A stretch of DNA of 46,369 nt from JBDREA01 sp043820265. Its GTDB lineage: Archaea; Altiarchaeota; Altiarchaeia; IMC4; JBDREA01. Below are positions 15,530-22,104 of the stretch, one piece after another. The number at the start of each line of letters is the position of its first letter. The first letter of the stretch is position 1. Position numbers and translations under genes: made by a program. Location: assembly GCA_043820265.1 (NCBI GenBank), contig JBDREA010000098.1:1-46369 (forward strand). Reading direction: 5' to 3'. A model generated the notes under the pieces. It had not been told where the DNA came from. It worked only from the letters and a program-made list of their open reading frames with translations, and did no database searches.

Positions 15530-16534
15530 ATGAAAACAAAAATAGCACTTTTAGCAGTAATCATGCTACTTGCAATTGGAGGATTACTGAGTGTAAATCT
15601 GCGAGAAAACACCATCTATGACCCAAACATAGGAACAATAACAGGAAAAGCAGTCGCCCCACTAACAGTTGTTCGAATCGGTTATCTTCCAATTGCAAGC
15701 GACCTGAGCTTTTTTGTGGCAAAGGAAAACGGTCAATTTCAAAAACACGGTCTAATCGTAGAACCCATAAAACTTCAATCAAGCAACCAGGCCATAGATG
15801 CACTAATCGCAGGCAGGGTCGATGGAACATCAATAGTAGCCCTGGAAGCCCTCCTAGCACTAGAAGAAAAATATCCAGGGGAATATGTTATCTATGAGGT
15901 GACGGCGGCAGAGAAAGACACGGAAGTCCACAAGATCATTGTGAAAAAGGACTCGGACATCAAAACGCTAAAAGACCTCAAGGGAAAGACCATCGGCACT
16001 TTTCCAGGATCCCAGATGAAGGTGTTCACGAAACTCGTACTCGGTAACTACATCGACACGTCAACCATCACCATCTTCCAGATGGCACCCGCCCTGCAGA
16101 CGCAGGCTCTAGCTTCTGGTCAAGTAAACGCTCTCTTCACCCTCGAGCCAGTCGGCACGATCGCAGAAAAGAAGGGAATTGCCAGAGTAATCGCAGTAAA
16201 TCCGCTCTACAACGAACTCCTCAAACCCTTCCCCACAGCAGCGTCAGTCTTCTCAAAGGAATATGCAAACGAGAATCCGGGGGCTGTGGCAAGCTATGTC
16301 AAAGCGATCGAAGAGGCCCACGACATCATAGAAAAAGACAAAGTCCAAGCGAAAAAAGAGATGGAGAAGTATACCTCCGTCGGCCCAGAGATCTCCTCAG
16401 AAATTGGGACCTACAAGTACTGGGGAGTGGAGGAAATCGATGTGGATGCAATTGAAAAATTGATCCAACTCTACGTAGACAATGGACTTATGAAAGGTCC
16501 CTTAGACGTTGAATCCCTAATCTATAGGGGATAG
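15530..16534 (+). CDS. ABC transporter substrate-binding protein (NMT1/SsuA type)
   Basis: 334 residues. A signal peptide/TM anchor covers residues ~5-24. The NMT1/SsuA/TauA fold is recognised from VRIGYLPIASDLSFFVAKEN, FQKHGLIVEPIKL, ALIAGRVDGTSI, LKDLKGKTIGTFPGS and ALFTLEPVGTIA. Proteins of this family bind nitrate, taurine/alkanesulfonates, thiamine precursors or other small organics; the substrate here cannot be inferred. It heads the three-gene operon with ATPase and permease and is divergent from the TrmB regulator. The start is preceded by GAGGTG. Confidence 0.9.
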   Translation: MKTKIALLAVIMLLAIGGLLSVNLRENTIYDPNIGTITGKAVAPLTVVRIGYLPIASDLSFFVAKENGQFQKHGLIVEPIKLQSSNQAIDALIAGRVDGTSIVALEALLALEEKYPGEYVIYEVTAAEKDTEVHKIIVKKDSDIKTLKDLKGKTIGTFPGSQMKVFTKLVLGNYIDTSTITIFQMAPALQTQALASGQVNALFTLEPVGTIAEKKGIARVIAVNPLYNELLKPFPTAASVFSKEYANENPGAVASYVKAIEEAHDIIEKDKVQAKKEMEKYTSVGPEISSEIGTYKYWGVEEIDVDAIEKLIQLYVDNGLMKGPLDVESLIYRG

Positions 16535-16556
16535 TGTGTAACAAAGAGAAAATGGG

Positions 16557-17300
16557 ATGAAAACCGTTGTGAACATAGAAAAACTGGCTAAGAGTTACCA
16601 GGGAGAACCAGTCCTTGCCGACCTCTCGCTACGAATCGGCGAGGGCACCTTCATATCCCTTGTGGGACCAAACGGCTGCGGCAAGACGACATTGGTGAAA
16701 CTCATAGCCGAAGTCGAGCAGCAAGACTCGGGAGACATAACAGTGAGAGACGGCACGAAGGTTAGCTTTGTCTTTCAGAACTACCAGGAGTCGTTTCTCC
16801 CCTGGAGGACGGTCGAAGACAACATCGCATTGCCTCTAGAAATCACAGGGGATTTGAAGAAAGACGACAAGCTTGCCTCCGTAATCAAGGAATTCAACCT
16901 GGGCGAACACAAGAATAAACAACCCTATGAGCTCTCCGGAGGCTGGGCTCAGTTGACAGCCATCGCGAGAGCCGTGGTTGTGGACCCGGATATCCTCATC
17001 CTCGATGAACCATTCAAATCCCTCGACTTCCACGCCGCACAAAACGTTATGGGAAAGCTCCTCGCCTACTGCGAGAAGAAGCGGATAACGACAATTCTCG
17101 TTTCCCACGACATCGACCAAGCCATCCTGTTTGCCGACAGGCTTTTAGTATTCTCTCAAAGACCAGGCATAATAAAACACGACTTAGACATCCAACTTCC
17201 AAGGCCCAGGAAGGTTGCACACCTTGGGGAAACACAATTCTTTCATCTGAAAAACACCACACTAAAACTCATCTACGATGGCTTCAAAAACGCTGGTTAG
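16557..17300 (+). CDS. ABC transporter ATP-binding protein (SsuB/TauB type)
   Basis: 247 residues. Walker A GPNGCGKTTL at about residues 38-47, Q-loop in FVFQNYQESFLPWR (with the PWR typical of nitrate/taurine/sulfonate transporters), signature LSGGWAQ (most homologues have LSGGMRQ or LSGGQRQ), Walker B ILILDEPFKSLD, H-loop VSHDID. The W-A-Q variant in the signature is unusual but keeps LSGG. It energises import through the permease whose start overlaps its last 23 nt. Confidence 0.93.
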   Translation: MKTVVNIEKLAKSYQGEPVLADLSLRIGEGTFISLVGPNGCGKTTLVKLIAEVEQQDSGDITVRDGTKVSFVFQNYQESFLPWRTVEDNIALPLEITGDLKKDDKLASVIKEFNLGEHKNKQPYELSGGWAQLTAIARAVVVDPDILILDEPFKSLDFHAAQNVMGKLLAYCEKKRITTILVSHDIDQAILFADRLLVFSQRPGIIKHDLDIQLPRPRKVAHLGETQFFHLKNTTLKLIYDGFKNAG

Positions 17301-18021
17301 CTTGATTATCATAGTCTGTGTATGGCTGGCTTTAAGCTCATCTGGATCGATAAAAAAAGCCCTCCTCCCACCACCAAACGAGGTCTTTATTAGTCTAACC
17401 CACCTGGTAACGACCGAGGAATTTTACATTCACTATGGTTCGTCAATGAAAAGAGTTTTAGTGGCAATTACAGTGTCCAGCCTTTCTGGTATCGCCCTTG
17501 GGCTTGCTATGGGTCTGTCAAAGACTATCCACGACCACCTACACTTTCCCATAGACTTCCTGCGCACAATGCCCTCTCCTGCACTAATCCCTATGGCACT
17601 TTTGTTATTTGGCATCACAGAGACAGCAAGGATAGCGGTGATTACCGTAACCTGCACGGTGATGATGACATTAAACACAATCTACGGGGTTGCAAGCGTA
17701 AAAAAGACCCGACGTAATTACTTCACAATAATCAAGGCAACCCCCTATCAAACCCTCACAAAACTCGTAATCCCTGAAGCAATGCCTTACATAGTTACAG
17801 GCCTAAGGACGGCACTCTCAGTCAGCTTGATCGTTGTCGTCGTAACAGAGATGATCATGGGCACGGAATCAGGTCTTGGGTATATAATCTCCGAAAATCA
17901 GCTTCTCTACGAAATCCCAGAAATGTACGCCTACATCCTCGTCTTGGGGATAACAGGCTACCTCCTAAACTATGCAGTCGTCCGACTTGAAAAAAAGATC
18001 CTTTACTGGACAGGCCAATAG
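17278..18021 (+). CDS. ABC transporter permease (SsuC/TauC type)
   Basis: 247 residues, about six TM helices. The binding-protein-dependent transport motif reads YQTLTKLVIPEAMPYIVTGL with the usual EA..P..G coupling helix. The preceding helices contain FLRTMPSPALIPMALLLFGI, characteristic of the nitrate/sulfonate/taurine permeases. The start overlaps the ATPase gene by 23 nt. Confidence 0.92.
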   Translation: MASKTLVSLIIIVCVWLALSSSGSIKKALLPPPNEVFISLTHLVTTEEFYIHYGSSMKRVLVAITVSSLSGIALGLAMGLSKTIHDHLHFPIDFLRTMPSPALIPMALLLFGITETARIAVITVTCTVMMTLNTIYGVASVKKTRRNYFTIIKATPYQTLTKLVIPEAMPYIVTGLRTALSVSLIVVVVTEMIMGTESGLGYIISENQLLYEIPEMYAYILVLGITGYLLNYAVVRLEKKILYWTGQ

Positions 18022-18156
18022 GTGACCCTAAATGTCCTTGAGGCCTATAGAGGAATCTTCAAACCTTCCCCGAAAAGAATTGCCGTTTTTCAGCGTGCAT
18101 CCCCTGCGATAGTCGTGGGCAATACAAGAACCGTCACAGAACCTATTGTTATCTAA
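18022..18156 (+). CDS. Short ORF after the ABC operon, possible gene remnant
   Basis: A GTG-initiated frame of 44 codons starts immediately after the permease stop (VTLNVLEAYRGIFKPSPKRI, then a hydrophobic PAIVVG segment). It has coding-like composition but no recognised family. It may be the truncated 5' part of a former fourth gene in the operon. The sequence from 18157 to 18260 shows no gene. Confidence 0.3.
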   Translation: MTLNVLEAYRGIFKPSPKRIAVFQRASPAIVVGNTRTVTEPIVI

Positions 18157-18260
18157 GTGGCATCTATCACTCATAAACCATCAACTCCGACTTGGTGGAC
18201 TAATCAATTAGATGGAAGATGTTTAAAAAAGAGGGATATTACTAAATATTCTTCCGGCAC

Positions 18261-18392
18261 TTAGAAAAAAATTGCGTAAACGATTATCAATCCAAAGATC
18301 AAGATGACTGGCACCAGTATGTAGGCCAAAAATTTCGCCCCATCTCCGCTAACCACCACTTCCTCATCATAAAATGTGTCTTCGTCTTCCAT
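18261..18392 (-). CDS. Small single-TM protein
   Basis: 43 residues from the ATG at 18392: an acidic N-terminus (MEDEDTFYDEEVVVSGDG) and one TM helix to the C-terminus. The frame stays open upstream to 18539, but that part runs into the MITE-like element at 18471, which makes the longer form doubtful. The acidic head plus tail anchor recalls Sec61-beta-like proteins, but the family signature is not visible. Confidence 0.45.
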   Translation of the reverse strand: MEDEDTFYDEEVVVSGDGAKFLAYILVPVILIFGLIIVYAIFF

Positions 18393-18456
18393 TAAAACCA
18401 CAAGAACAAATAAAAAGGCAGAACAAGTTAAAAAACAAACTGCTCTCAAAAAGGAA

Positions 18457-18586
18457 AGTGTCTGTTTAGCGGGATATACATAAGACCCCCCCTCGGTCAC
18501 GGAAAAGTTCCGCGCCCAAACTTTCAGGCCATTGTTCAATTTGTCAAATTTTGGGGGTCTTATGTATATCCCAGTGTCTGTTTAGC
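18457..18586. mobile_element. MITE-like element with 20-bp terminal inverted repeats and 14-bp target duplication
   Basis: The 102-bp core (18471-18572) begins GGGATATACATAAGACCCCC and ends with its exact reverse complement. The core is flanked by a 14-bp direct repeat AGTGTCTGTTTAGC at 18457-18470 and 18573-18586. The right copy covers the last four bases of tRNA-Gln on the minus strand. The interior of about 62 bp has no ORF but holds short hairpins (CGGAA/TTCCG and AATTT/AAATT, both with three-base loops). This looks like a non-autonomous transposon or small integrated element beside a tRNA 3' end. Confidence 0.75.
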
Positions 18587-18655
18587 CCTGGGAGGATTCG
18601 AACCTCCGTCGTCGGTTCCAAAGACCAACAGGATAGGCCACTACCCTACAGGGCT
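18583..18655 (-). tRNA. tRNA-Gln(TTG)
   Basis: 73 nt. Acceptor AGCCCTG/CAGGGCT, discriminator A, anticodon stem TTGGT/ACCGA with loop CTTTGGA (anticodon TTG), T-arm GGAGG/CCTCC with TTCGAAT. No intron. It lies downstream of tRNA-Gly on the same strand and is probably processed from the same transcript. Confidence 0.95.
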
Positions 18656-18674
18656 GTGAGAATTGCTATTATAT

Positions 18675-18696
18675 GCTGAAGGAGGCGAAGCCTCCT
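18675..18696. repeat. Small triloop hairpin in the tRNA spacer
   Basis: Stem AGGAGGC/GCCTCCT with loop GAA, framed by GCT/AGC across a G/A internal loop. Similar in size to the clamp-bulge-triloop hairpins nearby, but with a 2x2 internal loop. Confidence 0.5.
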
Positions 18697-18705
18697 GAAG
18701 CTCCC

Positions 18706-18788
18706 TTCTTTCTTTTTCGTCACGCTCACGACCGGAGGTCGTGGCGCACAAGGAAACTTTGTTTCCTTCGTGACGTTTTTCTTTCTTT
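18706..18788. repeat. 83-bp hairpin cassette, copy A (spacer)
   Basis: 82 of 83 bases match copy B at 18888-18970; the only difference is C18721 versus G18903. It holds two hairpins, one with stem CACGACC/GGTCGTG and loop GGA, the other with stem AAGGAAAC/GTTTCCTT and loop TTT. Each has a short clamp and a one-base bulge. Outside the hairpins lie CGTNACG boxes and pyrimidine tracts arranged as a mirror repeat. It sits between tRNA-Gly and tRNA-Gln. Confidence 0.85.
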
Positions 18789-18792
18789 CCGT

Positions 18793-18831
18793 AAACGCTT
18801 TCTTTCTTTTCCTAAAAGAAAGAAAGGGTTT
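18793..18831. repeat. 13-bp stem triloop hairpin abutting the tRNA-Gly 3' end
   Basis: Stem CTTTCTTTCTTTT (18798-18810) with loop CCT and an exact complement (18814-18826), a 1x1 G/G mismatch, and clamp AAAC/GTTT. The clamp reaches the discriminator base of tRNA-Gly. It may act in 3' processing or termination, or be another member of the hairpin family. Confidence 0.6.
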
Positions 18832-18865
18832 GCGCCCACCGGGATTTGAACCCGGGTATTCAGCT

Positions 18866-18992
18866 TTCTCCGATCCCTTGTTTCGATTTCTTTCTTTTTC
18901 GTGACGCTCACGACCGGAGGTCGTGGCGCACAAGGAAACTTTGTTTCCTTCGTGACGTTTTTCTTTCTTTTCTAAAGAAAGAAAAAGGTTCT
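18866..18992 (-). other. tRNA-Gly intron carrying hairpin cassette copy B and a 13-bp triloop hairpin
   Basis: Apart from the BHB ends, the intron consists almost entirely of cassette copy B (18888-18970) and an overlapping hairpin with stem TTTTTCTTTCTTT/AAAGAAAGAAAAA and loop TCT (18958-18986). No ORF of note. Most archaeal tRNA introns are under 100 nt, so this one is long and highly structured. Confidence 0.85.
18888..18970. repeat. 83-bp hairpin cassette, copy B (inside tRNA-Gly intron)
   Basis: Same as copy A at 18706-18788 except one base. Hairpin positions: stem CACGACC 18909-18915 with loop GGA, bulged T18908 and clamp CGC/GCG; stem AAGGAAAC 18932-18939 with loop TTT, bulged C18951 and clamp CAC/GTG. 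Confidence 0.85.
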
Positions 18993-19120
18993 TGGAAGGC
19001 TGAAGTCCTAAACCAGACTAGACTATGGACGCGTAGTTTGGTTTTTAAATTTCTAGGAATAATTTAAGACATTGTACTTAAAAAAAGTCTTTTTTAATTT
19101 TTGTGAGGTGTTTTTGGAAG

Positions 19121-19792
19121 ATGAAAGATGGTTTGATCGCTTTGAATATGAAGGTTTATGAGCAGTCTACTGGTGATGGTGGATTTAATATCGCTAAGTT
19201 GTGCGATGATGTGGCGTCGGAGTCGGGTGCTGATTTTGTGGTTTGTCCTTCTTCGGATTTGATTTTTAGGGTTTGCCAGGAAGTTGATATTCCTGTTTTT
19301 GCTCAGCATGTTGATAACTGTGGTTTTGGTTCTCATACGGGGAGGCTTCTTCCTGAGGCTGCTTTGGCTTCTGGAGCCTCTGGTAGCTTGATCAATCATA
19401 GTGAGCGTCGTTTGCAGCTTGCAGATATTGAGGCTTTGGTTGAGCGTTTGCGGGCTTTGAAGATGACTTCGATTGTCTGCAGCAATAATATTGCTACGAC
19501 TAAGGCGATTGCTGCTTTGGAGCCGGATTACGTCGCCATTGAGCCGCCTGAGCTAATTGGGAGTGGCATCAGTGTTAGCGCGGCTCAGCCTGAGTTGATT
19601 ACTGGAAGCGTTGATGCCGTCAAGGAGGTTTCCGGTAAGGTCAAGGTGTTGACTGGGGCCGGGATTTCGACGGGCGAAGATGTGAAGAAGGCGTTAGAAC
19701 TTGGCACGGTCGGGGTGTTGCTTGCATCCGGTGTTGTCAAGGCCAAGGATCCTAGGATTGTGCTTTTGGATTTGGTTGCCGGACTGGAATAA
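19121..19792 (+). CDS. tpiA: Triosephosphate isomerase (archaeal type)
   Basis: 223 residues from the ATG at 19121, preceded by GAGGTG; a GTG at 19103 would add six residues and lose that ribosome site. Active-site residues are all visible: N9 and K11 (ALNMKVYE), H93 (INHSERR), E141 (AIEPPELIGSG). The phosphate-binding SGVVKAKDP lies near the C-terminus. Shorter than bacterial TPI, as usual for archaea. It interconverts dihydroxyacetone phosphate and glyceraldehyde 3-phosphate. Confidence 0.96.
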   Translation: MKDGLIALNMKVYEQSTGDGGFNIAKLCDDVASESGADFVVCPSSDLIFRVCQEVDIPVFAQHVDNCGFGSHTGRLLPEAALASGASGSLINHSERRLQLADIEALVERLRALKMTSIVCSNNIATTKAIAALEPDYVAIEPPELIGSGISVSAAQPELITGSVDAVKEVSGKVKVLTGAGISTGEDVKKALELGTVGVLLASGVVKAKDPRIVLLDLVAGLE

Positions 19793-19815
19793 GTTTATTT
19801 TTTGGGGTGGTTTGA

Positions 19816-20731
19816 ATCTTTGTTTTTGGTAAGCAGAGGCTAGTAAATATTGCGGGAGTTAAGGTTGGGGGGCAGGTTAATGTGCCATGTTGCCTTATCT
19901 CGACTATTTTTTATGAGAGGGAGAGCCTTTTTTTGGATAATGAGGAGAAACGCTTTGATGAGAAGAAGGCCGAAAAACTGATTTTCGCCCAAGGAGCAGG
20001 CGGTTGATGAAACTGGCATTTCTGGGATGGTTGACGTTTATTTATCGGATTCTGTTTCGGCTCGTCGGAGGTTGGATTTTGTCTCTGATTTGACGGATTT
20101 GCCGATTTTGATTGATTCCACTGAGGCGCAGGTAAGGTTGGATGCGGTTAATTATGTCGAGGAAGTAGGCCTTATAGATCGTGTGGTCTATAATTCCATC
20201 AATGCTGGAGTCAGTAGTGAGGAGATAACGGCTTTGAGAGATTCTTCCATTTCTGCTGCGATCGTTTTGGCTTTTAACCCCACGAAAAGCGATGTTTCTG
20301 CACGTATCGATATGCTTGAAAACGGAGGAGGTGCCACAGAAAAGGGGCTTCTTGAAATCGCAGCGAAGTGCGGATTAAAGAAGGTTTTAGTGGACACTGG
20401 TATCACACGGATTGGGGATGGAGCCGGCTCTGCATTTCGGGCGATTCCTGTGATAAAAGCCAAATTTGGGTTACCTTCCGGCTGTGCCCCCCACAATGCG
20501 GTCTCAGCTTGGGGGTGGTTTAAGGAGATTGGTAGGCCTAAACATGTGGATTGGTCTTCTAATGCGATGGCTGCGATGCTTGGGGCTGACTTTATCTTGT
20601 ATGGTCCGATAGAATTCAGTCGAGAGGTTTATGAGGAATTGGCTTTGGCTTCGAATTTCCTTTCAGAAGCGGGCAAGGAGATGGGTCTTCGGATACCAAA
20701 GGATAATCCCTTCAGGAAGTTGAGTTATTAA
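19816..20731 (+). pseudogene. mtrH: mtrH, tetrahydromethanopterin S-methyltransferase subunit H, frameshifted
   Basis: The C-terminal 235 residues (frame of 20027-20731) are clear MtrH: LPILIDSTEAQVRLDA, YNSINAGV, FNPTKSDVSARIDMLENGGG, GAGSAFRAIPVIKAKFG. The N-terminus exists in another frame from 19816: IFVFGKQRLVNIAGVKVGGQ, then STIFYERESLF and FDEKKAEKLI, stopping at 20005-20007. The second frame is open from 19982 (PKEQAVDETGISGMVDVY), so a single extra base in 19979-20004 would join them. The expected start codon reads ATC (19816-19818) after a good GGGGTGG site. Either the gene is decaying, there are sequence errors, or it uses +1 frameshifting. Confidence 0.85.
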
Positions 20732-20733
20732 AG

Positions 20734-21039
20734 ATGGTTGCAAAAGATGGAATTGAACTGGAATTCGATCCTAATGGATTTATTGTAGTTGACGTCGACT
20801 CTGAGAAAAAGAAGGTTATTCTCAGACTTTATGGATACGACCGAAAGTTGAAGGGAAGGTTGGAGGGTTTAGACTATGAAGTCTTGATGAGAAAAGTGCT
20901 TAACGATGAGTGGGTTAGTCGTTTGGATCATGCAGGGTATCTTGGGAGAGAGCTTCAGAAAGCGGAGATAGCAATAAAAAATAATTTGAAGTATGTTCAA
21001 GACGATCCCTTGGGATTTGATTCTCTTTCCAGACGGTAA
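20734..21039 (+). CDS. DUF4346-like protein (methyltransferase-associated)
   Basis: 101 residues. LEFDPNGFIVVDVDSEKKKV, then VSRLDHAGYLGRELQKAEIA and LKYVQDDPLG match the small domain (DUF4346) often found with or fused to MtrA-like corrinoid/H4MPT methyltransferase proteins. It begins 2 nt after mtrH, which supports a joint role in C1 transfer. Assignment by eye. Its last 43 nt overlap the convergent DUF460 gene. Confidence 0.7.
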   Translation: MVAKDGIELEFDPNGFIVVDVDSEKKKVILRLYGYDRKLKGRLEGLDYEVLMRKVLNDEWVSRLDHAGYLGRELQKAEIAIKNNLKYVQDDPLGFDSLSRR

Positions 21040-22088
21040 TCGATGACTATCTCTTCTAGGTCTCGTTGGAGTCCTTTCTTTTTTATTGGTGTTAGGTCTT
21101 TTTCTTTTACATAGTAGCAGTCGTTGAGGCTTCTAAGTATCGCTGCATCTGCCGTTCTTATCCCTTTTTTTATCAGGAACTCCCGGTCTTTTAGGTCTCC
21201 GATAAACACTACTTCGGCTTTTTCCAGCTGATTCCAATCCTTTTTCTTGATTTTTCTCCGAAGAAACGTCAGTCCACCGTATTCTTTCGGAAATATTCCA
21301 ACGGGCTGTATTTCCTTTTGTCCGATTTTTTCCCATAGGATCCGGTATTCTTCGATTTGTCCTGCCTTCTTTTTCATTTTAGCAAGGCTGGAATCAAGGT
21401 TTCTTATGACGTGTTCTCGTTGACCTATCTCTTTGTCTTTATGCAATTCCAAACGATATATTCTCTTGGCTTGTGTAGTCTGGTCGTTTAGTGCTTTGAT
21501 CTTTTCCTCGTTTTGAGTAATCTTTTCTTTGAGGAGTTCGACTTGTCTTCTGAGGTTTCGAAGCATCTGTTCTTCTTGGGATAATTCCTTTTTTTGTGGG
21601 TGAGATTTCTTTTTTTTGGGTTGTGGCTTCGGTTCTTCTTCAGAGAGAAACTCTGCTGCTGCTTCGATGGATATACCTTGCAGTACAAGATCTTTTACGT
21701 CGTCCCCAAGTCCTTTGGATTCTATTTTTTGGAACTTGTTTTTGTAATGTTGAAACGCGTTTAATGCTGCAGCTAATGCGTCTCTTTGATGGACGTCTCC
21801 TGGATTGAATTCCTTTGTCATTTCGTTTTTCTGCGAAACTGGTAGGGGCTCTTTTGGAGGGAAAACGGGTGCACCCAACGAAGAAGCAATCTTTGATACG
21901 AAATCGGGAACTGGGGAAACGTCTGTTGCCACAAGAGAAACGTGCCCTACGGAAATCAGATGCTCTATGGTCTTTTCAACCCCCACATGACGTCCGCTGA
22001 ATAGTTCAATTATTGATCCAGAAAGATCAATGGATGCTAGACCGATTGTTGTGCCGGGGTCTATTCCCACGATGAGATAGGGGGGCAT
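20997..22088 (-). CDS. DUF460-family protein with RNase H-like (RuvC-type) N-terminus
   Basis: 363 residues. The N-terminal fold starts VGIDPGTTIGLASIDLSG, the RNase H/RuvC-like Asp motif of COG2433 proteins. The segment HQRDALAAALNAF is the C-terminal acidic motif of that fold. A lysine-rich linker, a long coiled coil (about residues 175-250) and a C-terminal domain follow. Many archaeal homologues are about 600 residues, so this is a shortened version. The role is unknown; nuclease activity is only predicted. The 3' end overlaps the DUF4346 gene tail to tail. Confidence 0.8.
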   Translation of the reverse strand: MPPYLIVGIDPGTTIGLASIDLSGSIIELFSGRHVGVEKTIEHLISVGHVSLVATDVSPVPDFVSKIASSLGAPVFPPKEPLPVSQKNEMTKEFNPGDVHQRDALAAALNAFQHYKNKFQKIESKGLGDDVKDLVLQGISIEAAAEFLSEEEPKPQPKKKKSHPQKKELSQEEQMLRNLRRQVELLKEKITQNEEKIKALNDQTTQAKRIYRLELHKDKEIGQREHVIRNLDSSLAKMKKKAGQIEEYRILWEKIGQKEIQPVGIFPKEYGGLTFLRRKIKKKDWNQLEKAEVVFIGDLKDREFLIKKGIRTADAAILRSLNDCYYVKEKDLTPIKKKGLQRDLEEIVIDYRLERESNPKGSS

Positions 22089-22104
22089 AGTAGGCCTATA
22101 ATTT

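Larger units (their letters stand above)
18831..19032 (-). tRNA. tRNA-Gly(TCC) with 127-nt intron
   Basis: Exon 1 is 19032-18993 and exon 2 is 18865-18831 (75 nt when joined). Acceptor GCGTCCA/TGGGCGC (one G-T pair), anticodon stem TCAGC/GCTGA, loop CTTCCA|A (anticodon TCC), T-arm CCGGG/CCCGG with TTCAAAT, discriminator A. The intron is at the canonical 37/38 position. CTTC of exon 1 pairs with GGAG before the 3' splice site, giving the 4-bp BHB helix with three-base bulges, and GAACC/GGATC extends it into the intron with one mismatch. A TATA-like TTTAAAAA lies just upstream. Confidence 0.92.

Noticed and set aside
18793..18831. Rho-independent terminator
   Set aside because: Archaea terminate on T-tracts without needing a stem, and the hairpin abuts a tRNA 3' end in a spacer that must be transcribed if tRNA-Gln is in the same unit; it fits the hairpin family better.
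18646..19067. Open frames of 61-95 codons on both strands
   Set aside because: They run through tRNA-Gly, its intron and the repeat cassettes, and their composition (poly-K/R/E/F) comes from the pyrimidine tracts.
20027..20731. A complete short MtrH starting at the ATG at 20027
   Set aside because: That Met lies inside the conserved GxxMVDV segment, and the missing N-terminus is present upstream in another frame.
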